Assembly: GCA_949284665.1 (NCBI GenBank)
Contig: CASDWR010000264.1
Span: forward strand, 1-5,067
DNA: 5,067 bases
Reading direction: 5' to 3'
Source: an uncultured Rikenellaceae bacterium
GTDB lineage: Bacteria; Bacteroidota; Bacteroidia; Bacteroidales; Rikenellaceae
Part shown: piece after piece, positions 1 through 5,067 of the stretch
Numbering within the stretch: the stretch's first letter is position 1
Layout of the letters: every line of letters begins with the position of its first letter
Translations under genes and position numbers: made by a program
Notes under the pieces: generated by a model
The model's input: only the letters and a program-made list of their open reading frames with translations
Databases searched by the model: none
Told to the model about the DNA's origin: nothing

Positions 1-353
1 AAGTCGCGGATACGGGGCAAAGCCACGGCGATCAGCCTCTCCAGGAATTCGTACATCTTGTCCGACCGAAGAGTCACTCGTACCCCAATCGGCATTCCCT
101 TACGGAGTTTAAAGTTCGAAATATCCTTTCTCGAACGGGTCATCACGGCTTTTTGTCCGGTGATCAGCGTAAGTTCCTGCTGTGCGATTTCGATCAGTTT
201 CTTGTCGGCTACGGCTTGTCCGAGACCCTGGTTGATTACGATCTTTTCAAGTTTCGGCACCTGCATGATGCTCTTGTAACCGAACTCCTTTACAAGGGCA
301 GGCACGATCTGCTCCTTGTAATTCTTTTTGAGTGTAGGAACGTATGTTGCCAT
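1..353 (-). CDS. rplE: 50S ribosomal protein L5 (uL5), C-terminus outside window
   Basis: These are the first 117 codons and two bases of ribosomal protein L5, which binds 5S rRNA in the central protuberance and contacts the P-site tRNA and S13. It starts [20 protein letters not shown] and continues [20 protein letters not shown] (residues 23-41, key K36, N41), then [11 protein letters not shown]. The signature region is [16 protein letters not shown] (64-79), followed by [17 protein letters not shown] (80-96), YEFLERL and ALPRIRDF at the window edge. Family members run to about 180 residues, so roughly a third is missing beyond position 1. The ATG at 353-351 overlaps the rplX stop by one base (TAATG), suggesting translational coupling, and it is preceded by a Shine-Dalgarno-like GGAGG inside rplX. 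Confidence 0.97.
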   Translation of the reverse strand, partial: MATYVPTLKKNYKEQIVPALVKEFGYKSIMQVPKLEKIVINQGLGQAVADKKLIEIAQQELTLITGQKAVMTRSRKDISNFKLRKGMPIGVRVTLRSDKMYEFLERLIAVALPRIRD

Positions 354-682
354 TATTTGATCTCCTCCCCTGATTTTTTAGCGTAACGAACTAATTTACC
401 GTTTTCATTGATTCTACGGCCCACACGGGTAGGTTTTCCCGTTTTGGGGTCTGCCAACTGCAGGTTGGAGATATGAATCGGGGCTTCCTGCTCGATGATT
501 CCTCCCTGAGGATGTTTGGCATTGGGCTTGGTATGCTTTTTAATCATGTTGAAGCCTTCGACGATTGCGCGTTGATTCTTCACATCGACCTCCAGCACAC
601 GGCCGGTCTTCTCCTTGCTTTTGCCGTCGCCGGCGATCACAAAGACCGTATCCCCTTTCTTGATATGTAATTTCGTTGACAT
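353..682 (-). CDS. rplX: 50S ribosomal protein L24 (uL24)
   Basis: This encodes a 109-residue L24, an assembly-initiating 23S rRNA binder that lies near the tunnel exit in the mature 50S. A KOW motif spans about residues 8-35 ([19 protein letters not shown], then GRVLEV). The central part has [24 protein letters not shown] (39-62), where PQGG is a family hallmark. The rest carries [19 protein letters not shown] and the Bacteroidota-type end KKSGEEIK. Compared with the common AGxDKGKxGxV form, the KOW loop appears about two residues longer ([13 protein letters not shown]). The stop TAA shares its last A with the rplE ATG. The 21-nt gap from rplN is A/T-rich with no visible promoter. Confidence 0.97.
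   Translation of the reverse strand: MSTKLHIKKGDTVFVIAGDGKSKEKTGRVLEVDVKNQRAIVEGFNMIKKHTKPNAKHPQGGIIEQEAPIHISNLQLADPKTGKPTRVGRRINENGKLVRYAKKSGEEIK
361..370 (-). promoter_or_regulatory. Shine-Dalgarno-like motif ahead of rplE, inside the rplX 3' end
   Basis: On the minus strand this reads GGGGAGGAGA. Its GGAGG core (positions 368-364) is a perfect five-base match to the standard anti-Shine-Dalgarno complement, with 10 nt between it and the rplE ATG at 353-351. The same bases encode Gly-Glu-Glu in the conserved L24 tail SGEEIK, so the motif may simply follow from the protein sequence. It is the only strong match among the eleven visible start regions. Whether it is used is inference; ribosomes of this phylum are known to make little use of the anti-Shine-Dalgarno. 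Confidence 0.45.
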
Positions 683-703
683 CTTTACTCTTTGATTTTT
701 AAA

Positions 704-1069
704 TTACAATACTTCGGGAGCAAGAGAGATGATTTTCATGTACTGGTCACGAAGCTCACGTGCCACCGGGCCGAAAATACGGGTCCCTCTCATTTCGCCT
801 TGGTTATTCAGAAGTACTACGGCATTGTCGTCGAAACGAATATAGGAGCCGTTGGTACGCCTGATCTCCTTTTTGGTTCTCACTACGACCGCCTTGGAAA
901 CCGTTCCCTTCTTGATATCTCCCGAAGGGGTAGCGCTCTTGACAGTCACTACGATTTTGTCGCCGATACTCGCGTAACGTTTCCCCGTTCCGCCCAGCAC
1001 ACGGATACAGAGGACCTCTTTCGCACCGCTGTTATCGGCTACTACGAGTCTGCTTTCTTGTTGTATCAT
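704..1069 (-). CDS. rplN: 50S ribosomal protein L14 (uL14)
   Basis: This encodes a 121-residue L14 (the family is usually 120-124). It binds 23S rRNA at the subunit interface, contributes to intersubunit bridges, and is the docking site of the silencing factor RsfS in bacteria that have it. It opens [18 protein letters not shown], one of the most recognisable ribosomal N-termini. The signature runs from AVVVRTKKE (60-68) through [15 protein letters not shown] (73-87), followed by [13 protein letters not shown] (95-107) and the end ISLAPEVL. In enterobacteria rplN opens the separate spc operon. Here it starts 2 nt after the rpsQ stop (TAGTCATG), so no independent promoter fits between them and readthrough from the S10 part is inferred. 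Confidence 0.98.
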   Translation of the reverse strand: MIQQESRLVVADNSGAKEVLCIRVLGGTGKRYASIGDKIVVTVKSATPSGDIKKGTVSKAVVVRTKKEIRRTNGSYIRFDDNAVVLLNNQGEMRGTRIFGPVARELRDQYMKIISLAPEVL

Positions 1070-1071
1070 GA

Positions 1072-1326
1072 CTATTTCGCTCTTTCAATTATTTCTACTA
1101 ATCTCCAACGCTTGGTTTTGCTCAAGGGGCGTGTCTCCATCAGTCTTACCGTATCGCCTTCGTTGCAGGTGTTCTGGTCGTCCTGAGCTACGAATTTGGT
1201 CGTCTTATTGACGAACTTTCCGTAGATCGGATGTTTCACCTTCCTTTTTACGGCGACCACGATGGATTTGTCCATTTTGTTGCTGACAACCACCCCGACT
1301 CTTTCTTTTCTAAGATTTCTTTCCAT
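1072..1326 (-). CDS. rpsQ: 30S ribosomal protein S17 (uS17)
   Basis: This encodes an 84-residue S17, the same length as E. coli S17. It is an OB-fold primary binder of 16S rRNA, important for early 30S body assembly. It opens [21 protein letters not shown] and has HPIYGKF at residues 32-38. The family signature [13 protein letters not shown] (57-69) is followed by [10 protein letters not shown] and ends in ERAK. One change stands out: the usual HDE(N)N turn reads AQDDQN, with glutamine at residue 48 where histidine is common. The stop is TAG, only 2 nt before the rplN start, so translational coupling to rplN is likely. The leader TTTTACCGAC shows no Shine-Dalgarno motif. Confidence 0.97.
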   Translation of the reverse strand: MERNLRKERVGVVVSNKMDKSIVVAVKRKVKHPIYGKFVNKTTKFVAQDDQNTCNEGDTVRLMETRPLSKTKRWRLVEIIERAK

Positions 1327-1336
1327 GTCGGTAAAA

Positions 1337-1528
1337 TTATTTAAGGTTCTTTTGACGCAGGACTGTCAGCATTCGAGCTATATCTCTGCGGGCTTTTCTA
1401 ATCTTTGCCGGGCTCTCGATAGGCGATACCGCATGCGCAACCTTCAATCTGTTGAGATTCGCTTTTTCGGCCTCGATACGCTCCACGAGATCCGCGACAG
1501 CCAATTCGTTGATTTCTGCTGTTTTCAT
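1337..1528 (-). CDS. rpmC: 50S ribosomal protein L29 (uL29)
   Basis: This encodes a 63-residue L29, normal for this small helical protein, which sits beside L23 near the exit tunnel opening. It starts [21 protein letters not shown], where the E-L-x(3)-D-L pattern marks the first helix. It continues with NRLKVAHAV and ends with the signature helix [17 protein letters not shown] (residues 43-59). Between the helices is the [11 protein letters not shown] turn typical of Bacteroidota. The ATG is 11 nt after the rplP stop, with the leader ACAGTGGAACT. The short GTGGA in it is a weak partial match, only three bases from the start codon and not a convincing Shine-Dalgarno site. Confidence 0.95.
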   Translation of the reverse strand: MKTAEINELAVADLVERIEAEKANLNRLKVAHAVSPIESPAKIRKARRDIARMLTVLRQKNLK

Positions 1529-1539
1529 AGTTCCACTGT

Positions 1540-1968
1540 TTAGATTGAAGTTTCCGTATAATCTCTTCTCACAACGAATTTCGTGGTGATCGGCAGTTTC
1601 TGAGCGCCCAGACGAAGTGCTTCCTGTGCCACTGCCAAAGGTACTCCTTCGGCTTCAATCAGGATACGGCCAGGAGTAACGGGTGCCACAAAACCTTCGG
1701 GTGAACCTTTACCCTTACCCATACGTACTTCTGCGGGCTTTTTGGTGATCGGCTTATCGGGAAATATCCGAATCCATATTTGACCTTCACGTTTCATGTA
1801 TCGCACGATAGCCTGACGGGCGGCCTCGATCTGACGACCGGTAATCCAAGTCGATTCGAGCGCTTTGATTCCGAACGAGCCGAACGCAAGTTGGTTTCCC
1901 CGCTGTGCGAGGCCCTTCATGCGTCCTTTCTGCATTCTTCTGAATTTGGTCTTTTTTGGCTGTAACAT
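1540..1968 (-). CDS. rplP: 50S ribosomal protein L16 (uL16)
   Basis: This encodes a 142-residue L16 (E. coli has 136), a late-assembling 50S protein that helps shape the A site and peptidyl transferase centre. It opens [16 protein letters not shown] and continues with [13 protein letters not shown] and [11 protein letters not shown] (41-51). The signature [11 protein letters not shown] is at 60-70, and DKPITKKP follows. VRMGKGKG at 81-88 includes Arg82, the counterpart of E. coli Arg81, which is hydroxylated there by YcfD. PEGFVAPV replaces the EYWVA-type segment of proteobacteria, and with the RRDY-containing tail this is typical of Bacteroidota. The gap from rpsC, 27 nt, is the largest in the window; it is A/T-rich, and I see no promoter or hairpin in it. 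Confidence 0.98.
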   Translation of the reverse strand: MLQPKKTKFRRMQKGRMKGLAQRGNQLAFGSFGIKALESTWITGRQIEAARQAIVRYMKREGQIWIRIFPDKPITKKPAEVRMGKGKGSPEGFVAPVTPGRILIEAEGVPLAVAQEALRLGAQKLPITTKFVVRRDYTETSI

Positions 1969-1995
1969 TTTCTTGTCTATTTAAAAATGTACGAC

Positions 1996-2730
1996 TTACT
2001 GTTTATTGTTTCTTCTCTTCTTGCCGCCGCCTTTGCCGGTGCGTCCCTGAAAAGAGCTGCCACCCGCAACGGTATTCGCTCCTGCGATTTCGAAGATATC
2101 GCGTTTGCCATAAACCTCTCCAACGCAGATCCATACCTTCACACCCAGAATCCCCACTTTGGTAAGGGCTTCCGAAAGGCTGTAGTCCACATCGGCACGG
2201 AATGTATGCAACGGAATACGTCCTTCTTTGTACGTCTCGCTGCGAGCCATCTCGGCACCCCCGATACGGCCGGATATCTGGACCTTGATTCCCTCGGCAC
2301 CCATGCGCATCGTCGAAGCGATGGCCGTCTTGATGGCGCGGCGATATGATACTCGGCCCTCCAATTGACGGGCAATATTGTTGCTGACGATCACAGCATC
2401 GATTTCCGGGCGCTTTACCTCGAAAATATTGATCTGTATCTCCTTGCCTGTCAACTTGTTGAGTTCCTCTTTCAGTTTGTCTACCTCCTGGCCGCCCTTA
2501 CCGATGATAATACCTGGACGTGCGGTAGAGATAGTTACCGTAACGAGTTTAAGCGTACGTTCAATGATAATCTTGGAAATACTTGCCTTGGCCAGACGGG
2601 CATTCAGGTAATTGCGGATTTTCATGTCTTCCACCAGTTTTGCGGAAAAATCTTTTCCACCATACCAGTTGGAATCCCAACCGCGAATAATACCAAGACG
2701 ATTGGCTATCGGATTTACTTTCTGTCCCAT
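1996..2730 (-). CDS. rpsC: 30S ribosomal protein S3 (uS3)
   Basis: This encodes a 244-residue S3, within the normal range. S3 sits at the mRNA entry channel of the 30S and takes part in mRNA unwinding. It opens [13 protein letters not shown], typical of bacterial S3. The type II KH domain has its GKGG loop at residues 77-80 within [10 protein letters not shown]. The S3 C-terminal domain contains SYRRAIK (128-134), and R130, R131 and K134 correspond to the E. coli helicase residues R131, R132 and K135. After this come [32 protein letters not shown] (169-183) and VKVWICVGE. The end is a Gly/Lys/Arg-rich tail ([12 protein letters not shown]), probably flexible. The leader GTAAGAAG directly abuts the ATG and gives no well-placed Shine-Dalgarno site. 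Confidence 0.98.
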   Translation of the reverse strand: MGQKVNPIANRLGIIRGWDSNWYGGKDFSAKLVEDMKIRNYLNARLAKASISKIIIERTLKLVTVTISTARPGIIIGKGGQEVDKLKEELNKLTGKEIQINIFEVKRPEIDAVIVSNNIARQLEGRVSYRRAIKTAIASTMRMGAEGIKVQISGRIGGAEMARSETYKEGRIPLHTFRADVDYSLSEALTKVGILGVKVWICVGEVYGKRDIFEIAGANTVAGGSSFQGRTGKGGGKKRRNNKQ

Positions 2731-2734
2731 CTTC

Positions 2735-3145
2735 TTACTTTTTTTCTTCGTTTACCATTTTATCAACAACTATCGTAACGTGATTGGAACGTTTGCGGAT
2801 ACGATGTGCACGACCTTGCGGAGCGGGTTGGATTCGTTTGAGAATACGACCACCATCGACCATGATCTCTTTTACGAAGAGTGTATTGTCTTCGAGTCTT
2901 TCTCCCTCGTTTTTAGCCTCCCAGTTGGCGATTGCCGAACGGAGAAGTTTTTCCAATCGAATCGAGGCTTCCTTCTTGGAGAATCGAAGGATACCCAACG
3001 CCTTATTGATCTCCATGCCTCTGATGGTATCGGCCACGATACGCATCTTGCGGGGAGAAGTCGGACAATCGCGCAAAACGGCGATGGCCTTCAATTTCTT
3101 TTCGGCCTTCAGTTTTTCGGCCAGTTGATATTTTCTTGCTCCCAT
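2735..3145 (-). CDS. rplV: 50S ribosomal protein L22 (uL22) with N-terminal extension
   Basis: This encodes a 136-residue L22, longer than the 110 residues of E. coli. L22 binds all domains of 23S rRNA, and its long beta hairpin lines the exit tunnel, where changes can alter macrolide response. The core begins around CPTSPRKMR (residues 27-35) and continues with [17 protein letters not shown] and [10 protein letters not shown] (67-76). The C-terminal signature is [21 protein letters not shown] (107-127; key residues G111, R112, R115, R117, R119, H122). A lysine-rich extension of about 17 residues precedes the core ([17 protein letters not shown]) and is a known feature of Bacteroidota L22. 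Starting at an internal codon instead would lose this conserved extension. The gene ends 4 nt before rpsC. Confidence 0.97.
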   Translation of the reverse strand: MGARKYQLAEKLKAEKKLKAIAVLRDCPTSPRKMRIVADTIRGMEINKALGILRFSKKEASIRLEKLLRSAIANWEAKNEGERLEDNTLFVKEIMVDGGRILKRIQPAPQGRAHRIRKRSNHVTIVVDKMVNEEKK

Positions 3146-3151
3146 TTCTTG

Positions 3152-3421
3152 CTATTTTTTCTTGTTACCGGCGTGACCACGGAAAGTTCGGGTCGGAGCG
3201 AATTCTCCGAGTTTGTGCCCCACCATATTTTCTGTTACATATACGGGAATAAATTTGTTCCCGTTGTGGACAGCGATCGTGTGACCCACGAAGTCGGGCG
3301 AAATCATGCTTGCACGAGACCACGTCTTGATCACCGACTTTTTATTGCTCTCGTTCTGAGCGATGACCTTTTTCTCCAACTTGGGTTCGATAAACGGTCC
3401 TTTTTTAAGTGAACGGCTCAT
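3152..3421 (-). CDS. rpsS: 30S ribosomal protein S19 (uS19)
   Basis: This encodes an 89-residue S19, normal length, a 30S head protein that forms a complex with S13 and contacts the A-site finger and tRNA region. It opens [10 protein letters not shown], diagnostic for S19. The family signature runs from NGNKF (residues 53-57) through [11 protein letters not shown] to KLGEFAPT (70-77), followed by RTFRGH and a lysine-rich end. The stop is TAG. The leader ahead of the ATG is A/T-rich (AAATAGTAGCATA) without a Shine-Dalgarno motif. It lies 18 nt after rplB and 6 nt before rplV. Confidence 0.97.
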   Translation of the reverse strand: MSRSLKKGPFIEPKLEKKVIAQNESNKKSVIKTWSRASMISPDFVGHTIAVHNGNKFIPVYVTENMVGHKLGEFAPTRTFRGHAGNKKK

Positions 3422-3439
3422 TATGCTACTATTTTAAAT

Positions 3440-4264
3440 TTATTTTTTCTTTCTCGAGATAATGAATTTAGAGGTAGTCTTCTTCGGGTTGCGGGTCTTG
3501 TATCCTTTGGCCAGCAAGCCTTTGCGCGAACGCGGATGACCGCCCGACGAACGACCTTCACCACCACCCATCGGGTGATCCACAGGGTTCATCGTCACAC
3601 CGCGGTTGCGAGGTCTGCGTCCCAACCAGCGATTACGACCTGCCTTCCCATGCTGCTCGAGGCTGTGGTCTGGATTCGACACGGCTCCGATTGTTGCACG
3701 ACAGGTTACCAGAACCATACGGGTCTCTCCCGAAGGAAGCTTGATAATAGCATACTTGCCTTCACGTGCAAGAAGTTGCGCGTAGGCACCGGCGCTGCGG
3801 ACCATTGCCGCACCCTGACCGGGATAGAGTTCGATATTGTGGATCACTGTTCCCAAAGGTATTTCCGACAAAAACAGTGTATTGCCGACCTCGGGTGCAA
3901 CACCTGCACCACTGACGATAGTCTGACCCACTTTCAAACCGTTGGGAGCGAGAATATAACTCTTAACACCATCGGCATAGCAAACGAGTGCAATACGGGC
4001 AGAACGGTTCGGATCGTATTCGATCGTCTTCACCACGGCCGGCATCCCATCCTTTGCCCGTTTGAAATCGACGATGCGGTACATCTGCTTGTGACCTCCG
4101 CCGATATAGCGCATGGTCATCTTACCGCTGTTGTTGCGACCGCCAGAGCTTTTCTTTGCTTCAAGCAGCGATTTCTCGGGAACGGTTGACGTTACGTCGT
4201 CGAACGTCCCGATGATTTTATGTCTTGTACCCGGCGTTACGGGTTTAAACTTTCTTACTGCCAT
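3440..4264 (-). CDS. rplB: 50S ribosomal protein L2 (uL2)
   Basis: This encodes a 274-residue L2, full length for the family (E. coli has 273). L2 binds 23S rRNA near the peptidyl transferase centre and is required for subunit association. An N-terminal OB-type region includes [13 protein letters not shown] (about residues 51-63) and [12 protein letters not shown] (82-93). It is followed by the SH3-like domain with ELYPGQGA (145-152) and KLPSGE (175-180). The signature [12 protein letters not shown] is at 218-229. The functionally important histidine (E. coli His229) is present at residue 230. The next E. coli histidine of HPHGGGEGR is methionine here (HPMGGGEGR), which I recall as common in Bacteroidota. 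The tail is strongly basic (SRKKK). The start ATG lies five bases (GAGAG) after the rplW stop; this purine run is too close to the ATG to act as a Shine-Dalgarno site. Confidence 0.98.
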   Translation of the reverse strand: MAVRKFKPVTPGTRHKIIGTFDDVTSTVPEKSLLEAKKSSGGRNNSGKMTMRYIGGGHKQMYRIVDFKRAKDGMPAVVKTIEYDPNRSARIALVCYADGVKSYILAPNGLKVGQTIVSGAGVAPEVGNTLFLSEIPLGTVIHNIELYPGQGAAMVRSAGAYAQLLAREGKYAIIKLPSGETRMVLVTCRATIGAVSNPDHSLEQHGKAGRNRWLGRRPRNRGVTMNPVDHPMGGGEGRSSGGHPRSRKGLLAKGYKTRNPKKTTSKFIISRKKK

Positions 4265-4269
4265 CTCTC

Positions 4270-4560
4270 TTAGATATTACTGTAAAAATCGATCTTATCT
4301 CCGTCTTTCAGGGTGACGATCGCCTTTTTGTAATTGTTGGCGCGCCCCACCAGCAGACCTGCCTTCGTATAACGGCTTTTAATTTTCCCGTCGTAGTTAA
4401 GGGTATTCACATCCGTTACAACGACATTATACATCTGCTCAACGGCATTGCGAATCTGCAACTTGTTAGCTCTGCAATCGACAATAAAACCGTAGCGGTT
4501 CAGCTTCTCGCCCTGAACCGTCATTTTCTCGGTCAAAATCGGCTTAATAATTATTTCCAT
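4270..4560 (-). CDS. rplW: 50S ribosomal protein L23 (uL23)
   Basis: This encodes a 96-residue L23, a 23S rRNA domain III binder at the polypeptide exit that serves as a docking site for trigger factor and SRP in studied bacteria. It begins [13 protein letters not shown], and the PxxTEK opening is typical of the family. The family signature KKAIVTLK is at residues 78-85, and the C-terminus DFYSNI is typical of Bacteroidales. The start is ATG at 4558-4560. An in-frame TTG four codons upstream (4570-4572), directly after the rplD stop, would add only MKET and is rejected because the family normally starts at MxIII. The leader reads ATTGAAAGAAACG before the ATG, with no Shine-Dalgarno match. The gene sits 12 nt after rplD and 5 nt before rplB. 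Confidence 0.96.
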   Translation of the reverse strand: MEIIIKPILTEKMTVQGEKLNRYGFIVDCRANKLQIRNAVEQMYNVVVTDVNTLNYDGKIKSRYTKAGLLVGRANNYKKAIVTLKDGDKIDFYSNI

Positions 4561-4572
4561 CGTTTCTTTCAA

Positions 4573-5067
4573 TTAGGCTAACATTTCATTAATAACATTC
4601 ACTACACTCTCGGCCAGAAGAATGCTCGAAGCATTCATCACGTCGTACGTATTCAGACTGTCGGCTGAGACAACCTTCACGTTCTGAAGATTGCGGGCCG
4701 AAAGGATAATGTTTTTGTTCGGCTCGGGAAGTACAAACAGAATCTTCTTGTCAGCCACTTTCAGACTTTGCGTCATGTCGACGAAGGTCTTGGTTTTGGG
4801 GGCATCGATCACGAAATCCTCCACTACCATGACAGCTTCATCCTTGACTTTATAGGAAAGCGCACTCCGACGAGCTAAACGTTTGAGTTTCTTATTGAGT
4901 TTGAAACTGTAATCGCGGGGAACTGGACCGAACACGCGACCACCACCCCGAAACAGCGGCGATTTGATACCACCGGAACGGGCTCCGCCGGTCCCTTTCT
5001 GGCGTTTGAGTTTTCTGGTCGAACCGGCAACTTCGTTGCGTTGTTTCGACTTGTGGGTTCCTTGACG
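4573..5067 (-). CDS. rplD: 50S ribosomal protein L4 (uL4), N-terminus outside window
   Basis: This is the C-terminal 164 residues plus a TAA stop of ribosomal protein L4, a 23S rRNA-binding protein whose extended loop reaches the wall of the peptide exit tunnel. The reading frame is open to the window edge. The first visible residues are RQGTHKSK, followed by the loop motif [13 protein letters not shown], then [17 protein letters not shown] and KLNKK. The globular part carries VVEDF, APKTK, ILFVLP and LSARN. Bacteroidota L4 is usually a little over 200 residues, so roughly 40 are probably missing. An in-frame GTG at 4933-4935 could be mistaken for a start, but it codes for an internal valine of GGGRVFGP. 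In E. coli, L4 also represses its own operon through the S10 leader; that leader would be outside this window, and whether the control exists here is unknown. Confidence 0.97.
   Translation of the reverse strand, partial: RQGTHKSKQRNEVAGSTRKLKRQKGTGGARSGGIKSPLFRGGGRVFGPVPRDYSFKLNKKLKRLARRSALSYKVKDEAVMVVEDFVIDAPKTKTFVDMTQSLKVADKKILFVLPEPNKNIILSARNLQNVKVVSADSLNTYDVMNASSILLAESVVNVINEMLA

Larger units (their letters stand above)
1..5067 (-). other. Internal segment of the S10-spc ribosomal protein operon
   Basis: Twelve ribosomal protein genes lie head to tail on the minus strand in the canonical order L4-L23-L2-S19-L22-S3-L16-L29-S17-L14-L24-L5. Gaps, in transcription order, are 12, 5, 18, 6, 4, 27, 11, 10, 2 and 21 nt, followed by a 1-nt overlap. 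No terminator hairpin or convincing promoter lies between genes, so one long transcript is inferred. The junction between the classical S10 operon (ending in rpsQ) and the spc operon (starting with rplN) is only 2 nt here, so the two units look merged. From family knowledge, rplC, rpsJ and others should lie beyond position 5067, and rpsN, rpsH, rplF and others should follow beyond position 1. Neither flank is visible. Confidence 0.95.

Noticed and set aside
692..1186. Open frame of 164 codons on the plus strand over rplN and part of rpsQ
   Set aside because: It is an antisense shadow of L14 and S17, with no independent support.
1636..1643. TACCTTTG on the minus strand, matching the Bacteroidota -7 element TAnnTTTG
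   Set aside because: It encodes part of the conserved GVPLA of L16 and has no TTTG -33 partner at suitable spacing. The same octamer at 3854-3861 in rplB has only a TTTG that is far too close.
1969..1995. Largest intergenic gap (27 nt, rpsC to rplP) as a possible promoter or attenuator
   Set aside because: It is A/T-rich but holds no inverted repeat or promoter pair that I can see, and it is too short for both.
2612..3412. Open frame of 266 codons on the plus strand, antisense to rpsC, rplV and rpsS
   Set aside because: It runs opposite to three unmistakable ribosomal genes and crosses their boundaries. It shows no family resemblance; its content is the mirror of biased codon use in the real genes.
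3536..4189. Open frame of 217 codons on the plus strand inside rplB
   Set aside because: It lies wholly antisense to L2, is His/Thr/Arg-rich in the way expected from reversed L2 codons, and has no recognisable domain.
4561..4572. TTG start four codons upstream of the rplW ATG
   Set aside because: It would place the start directly after the rplD stop and add MKET, which is not seen in L23 relatives. The ATG giving MEIIIKP fits the family.
4573..4935. rplD as a short 120-residue protein starting at GTG 4935
   Set aside because: The frame stays open to the window edge and the upstream residues match the L4 loop, so GTG is an internal valine codon.

Overview
The window is a solid block of ribosomal protein genes, all on the minus strand, and it lies inside the S10-spc supercluster. 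In transcription order (high to low coordinates) the genes are rplD (5' end outside the window), rplW, rplB, rpsS, rplV, rpsC, rplP, rpmC, rpsQ, rplN, rplX and rplE (3' end outside the window). Order and orientation are the canonical bacterial ones. Nothing is inserted, missing or broken.

The proteins point to Bacteroidota, most likely Bacteroidales. L22 has a basic N-terminal extension of about 17 residues, L2 has HPMGGGEGR where many bacteria have HPHGGGEGR, and L16 has the PEGFVAPV segment with an RRDY tail. L24 ends in KKSGEEIK and L23 ends in DFYSNI. Leaders are A/T-rich and almost all lack a Shine-Dalgarno sequence, which also fits that phylum. A Rikenellaceae/Alistipes-like member is possible, but I cannot settle the genus by eye.

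Layout: 4573-5067 is the L4 C-terminal part; 4270-4560 is L23; 3440-4264 is L2; 3152-3421 is S19; 2735-3145 is L22; 1996-2730 is S3; 1540-1968 is L16; 1337-1528 is L29; 1072-1326 is S17; 704-1069 is L14; 353-682 is L24; 1-353 is the L5 N-terminal part. Intergenic gaps are 2 to 27 nt, and rplX and rplE overlap by one base (TAATG). There is no non-coding stretch near 300 bases, no RNA gene, no terminator, and no convincing internal promoter, mobile element or repeat. All eleven visible starts are ATG. The eleven visible stops are nine TAA and two TAG.

The genes are almost certainly cotranscribed and supply structural proteins for both ribosomal subunits: S3, S17 and S19 for the 30S, and L2, L4, L5, L14, L16, L22, L23, L24 and L29 for the 50S. 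I found no undescribed system. The points worth a second look are small: one strong Shine-Dalgarno-like motif ahead of rplE in an otherwise SD-free operon, a short insertion in the KOW loop of L24, and a few residue changes at usually conserved positions.
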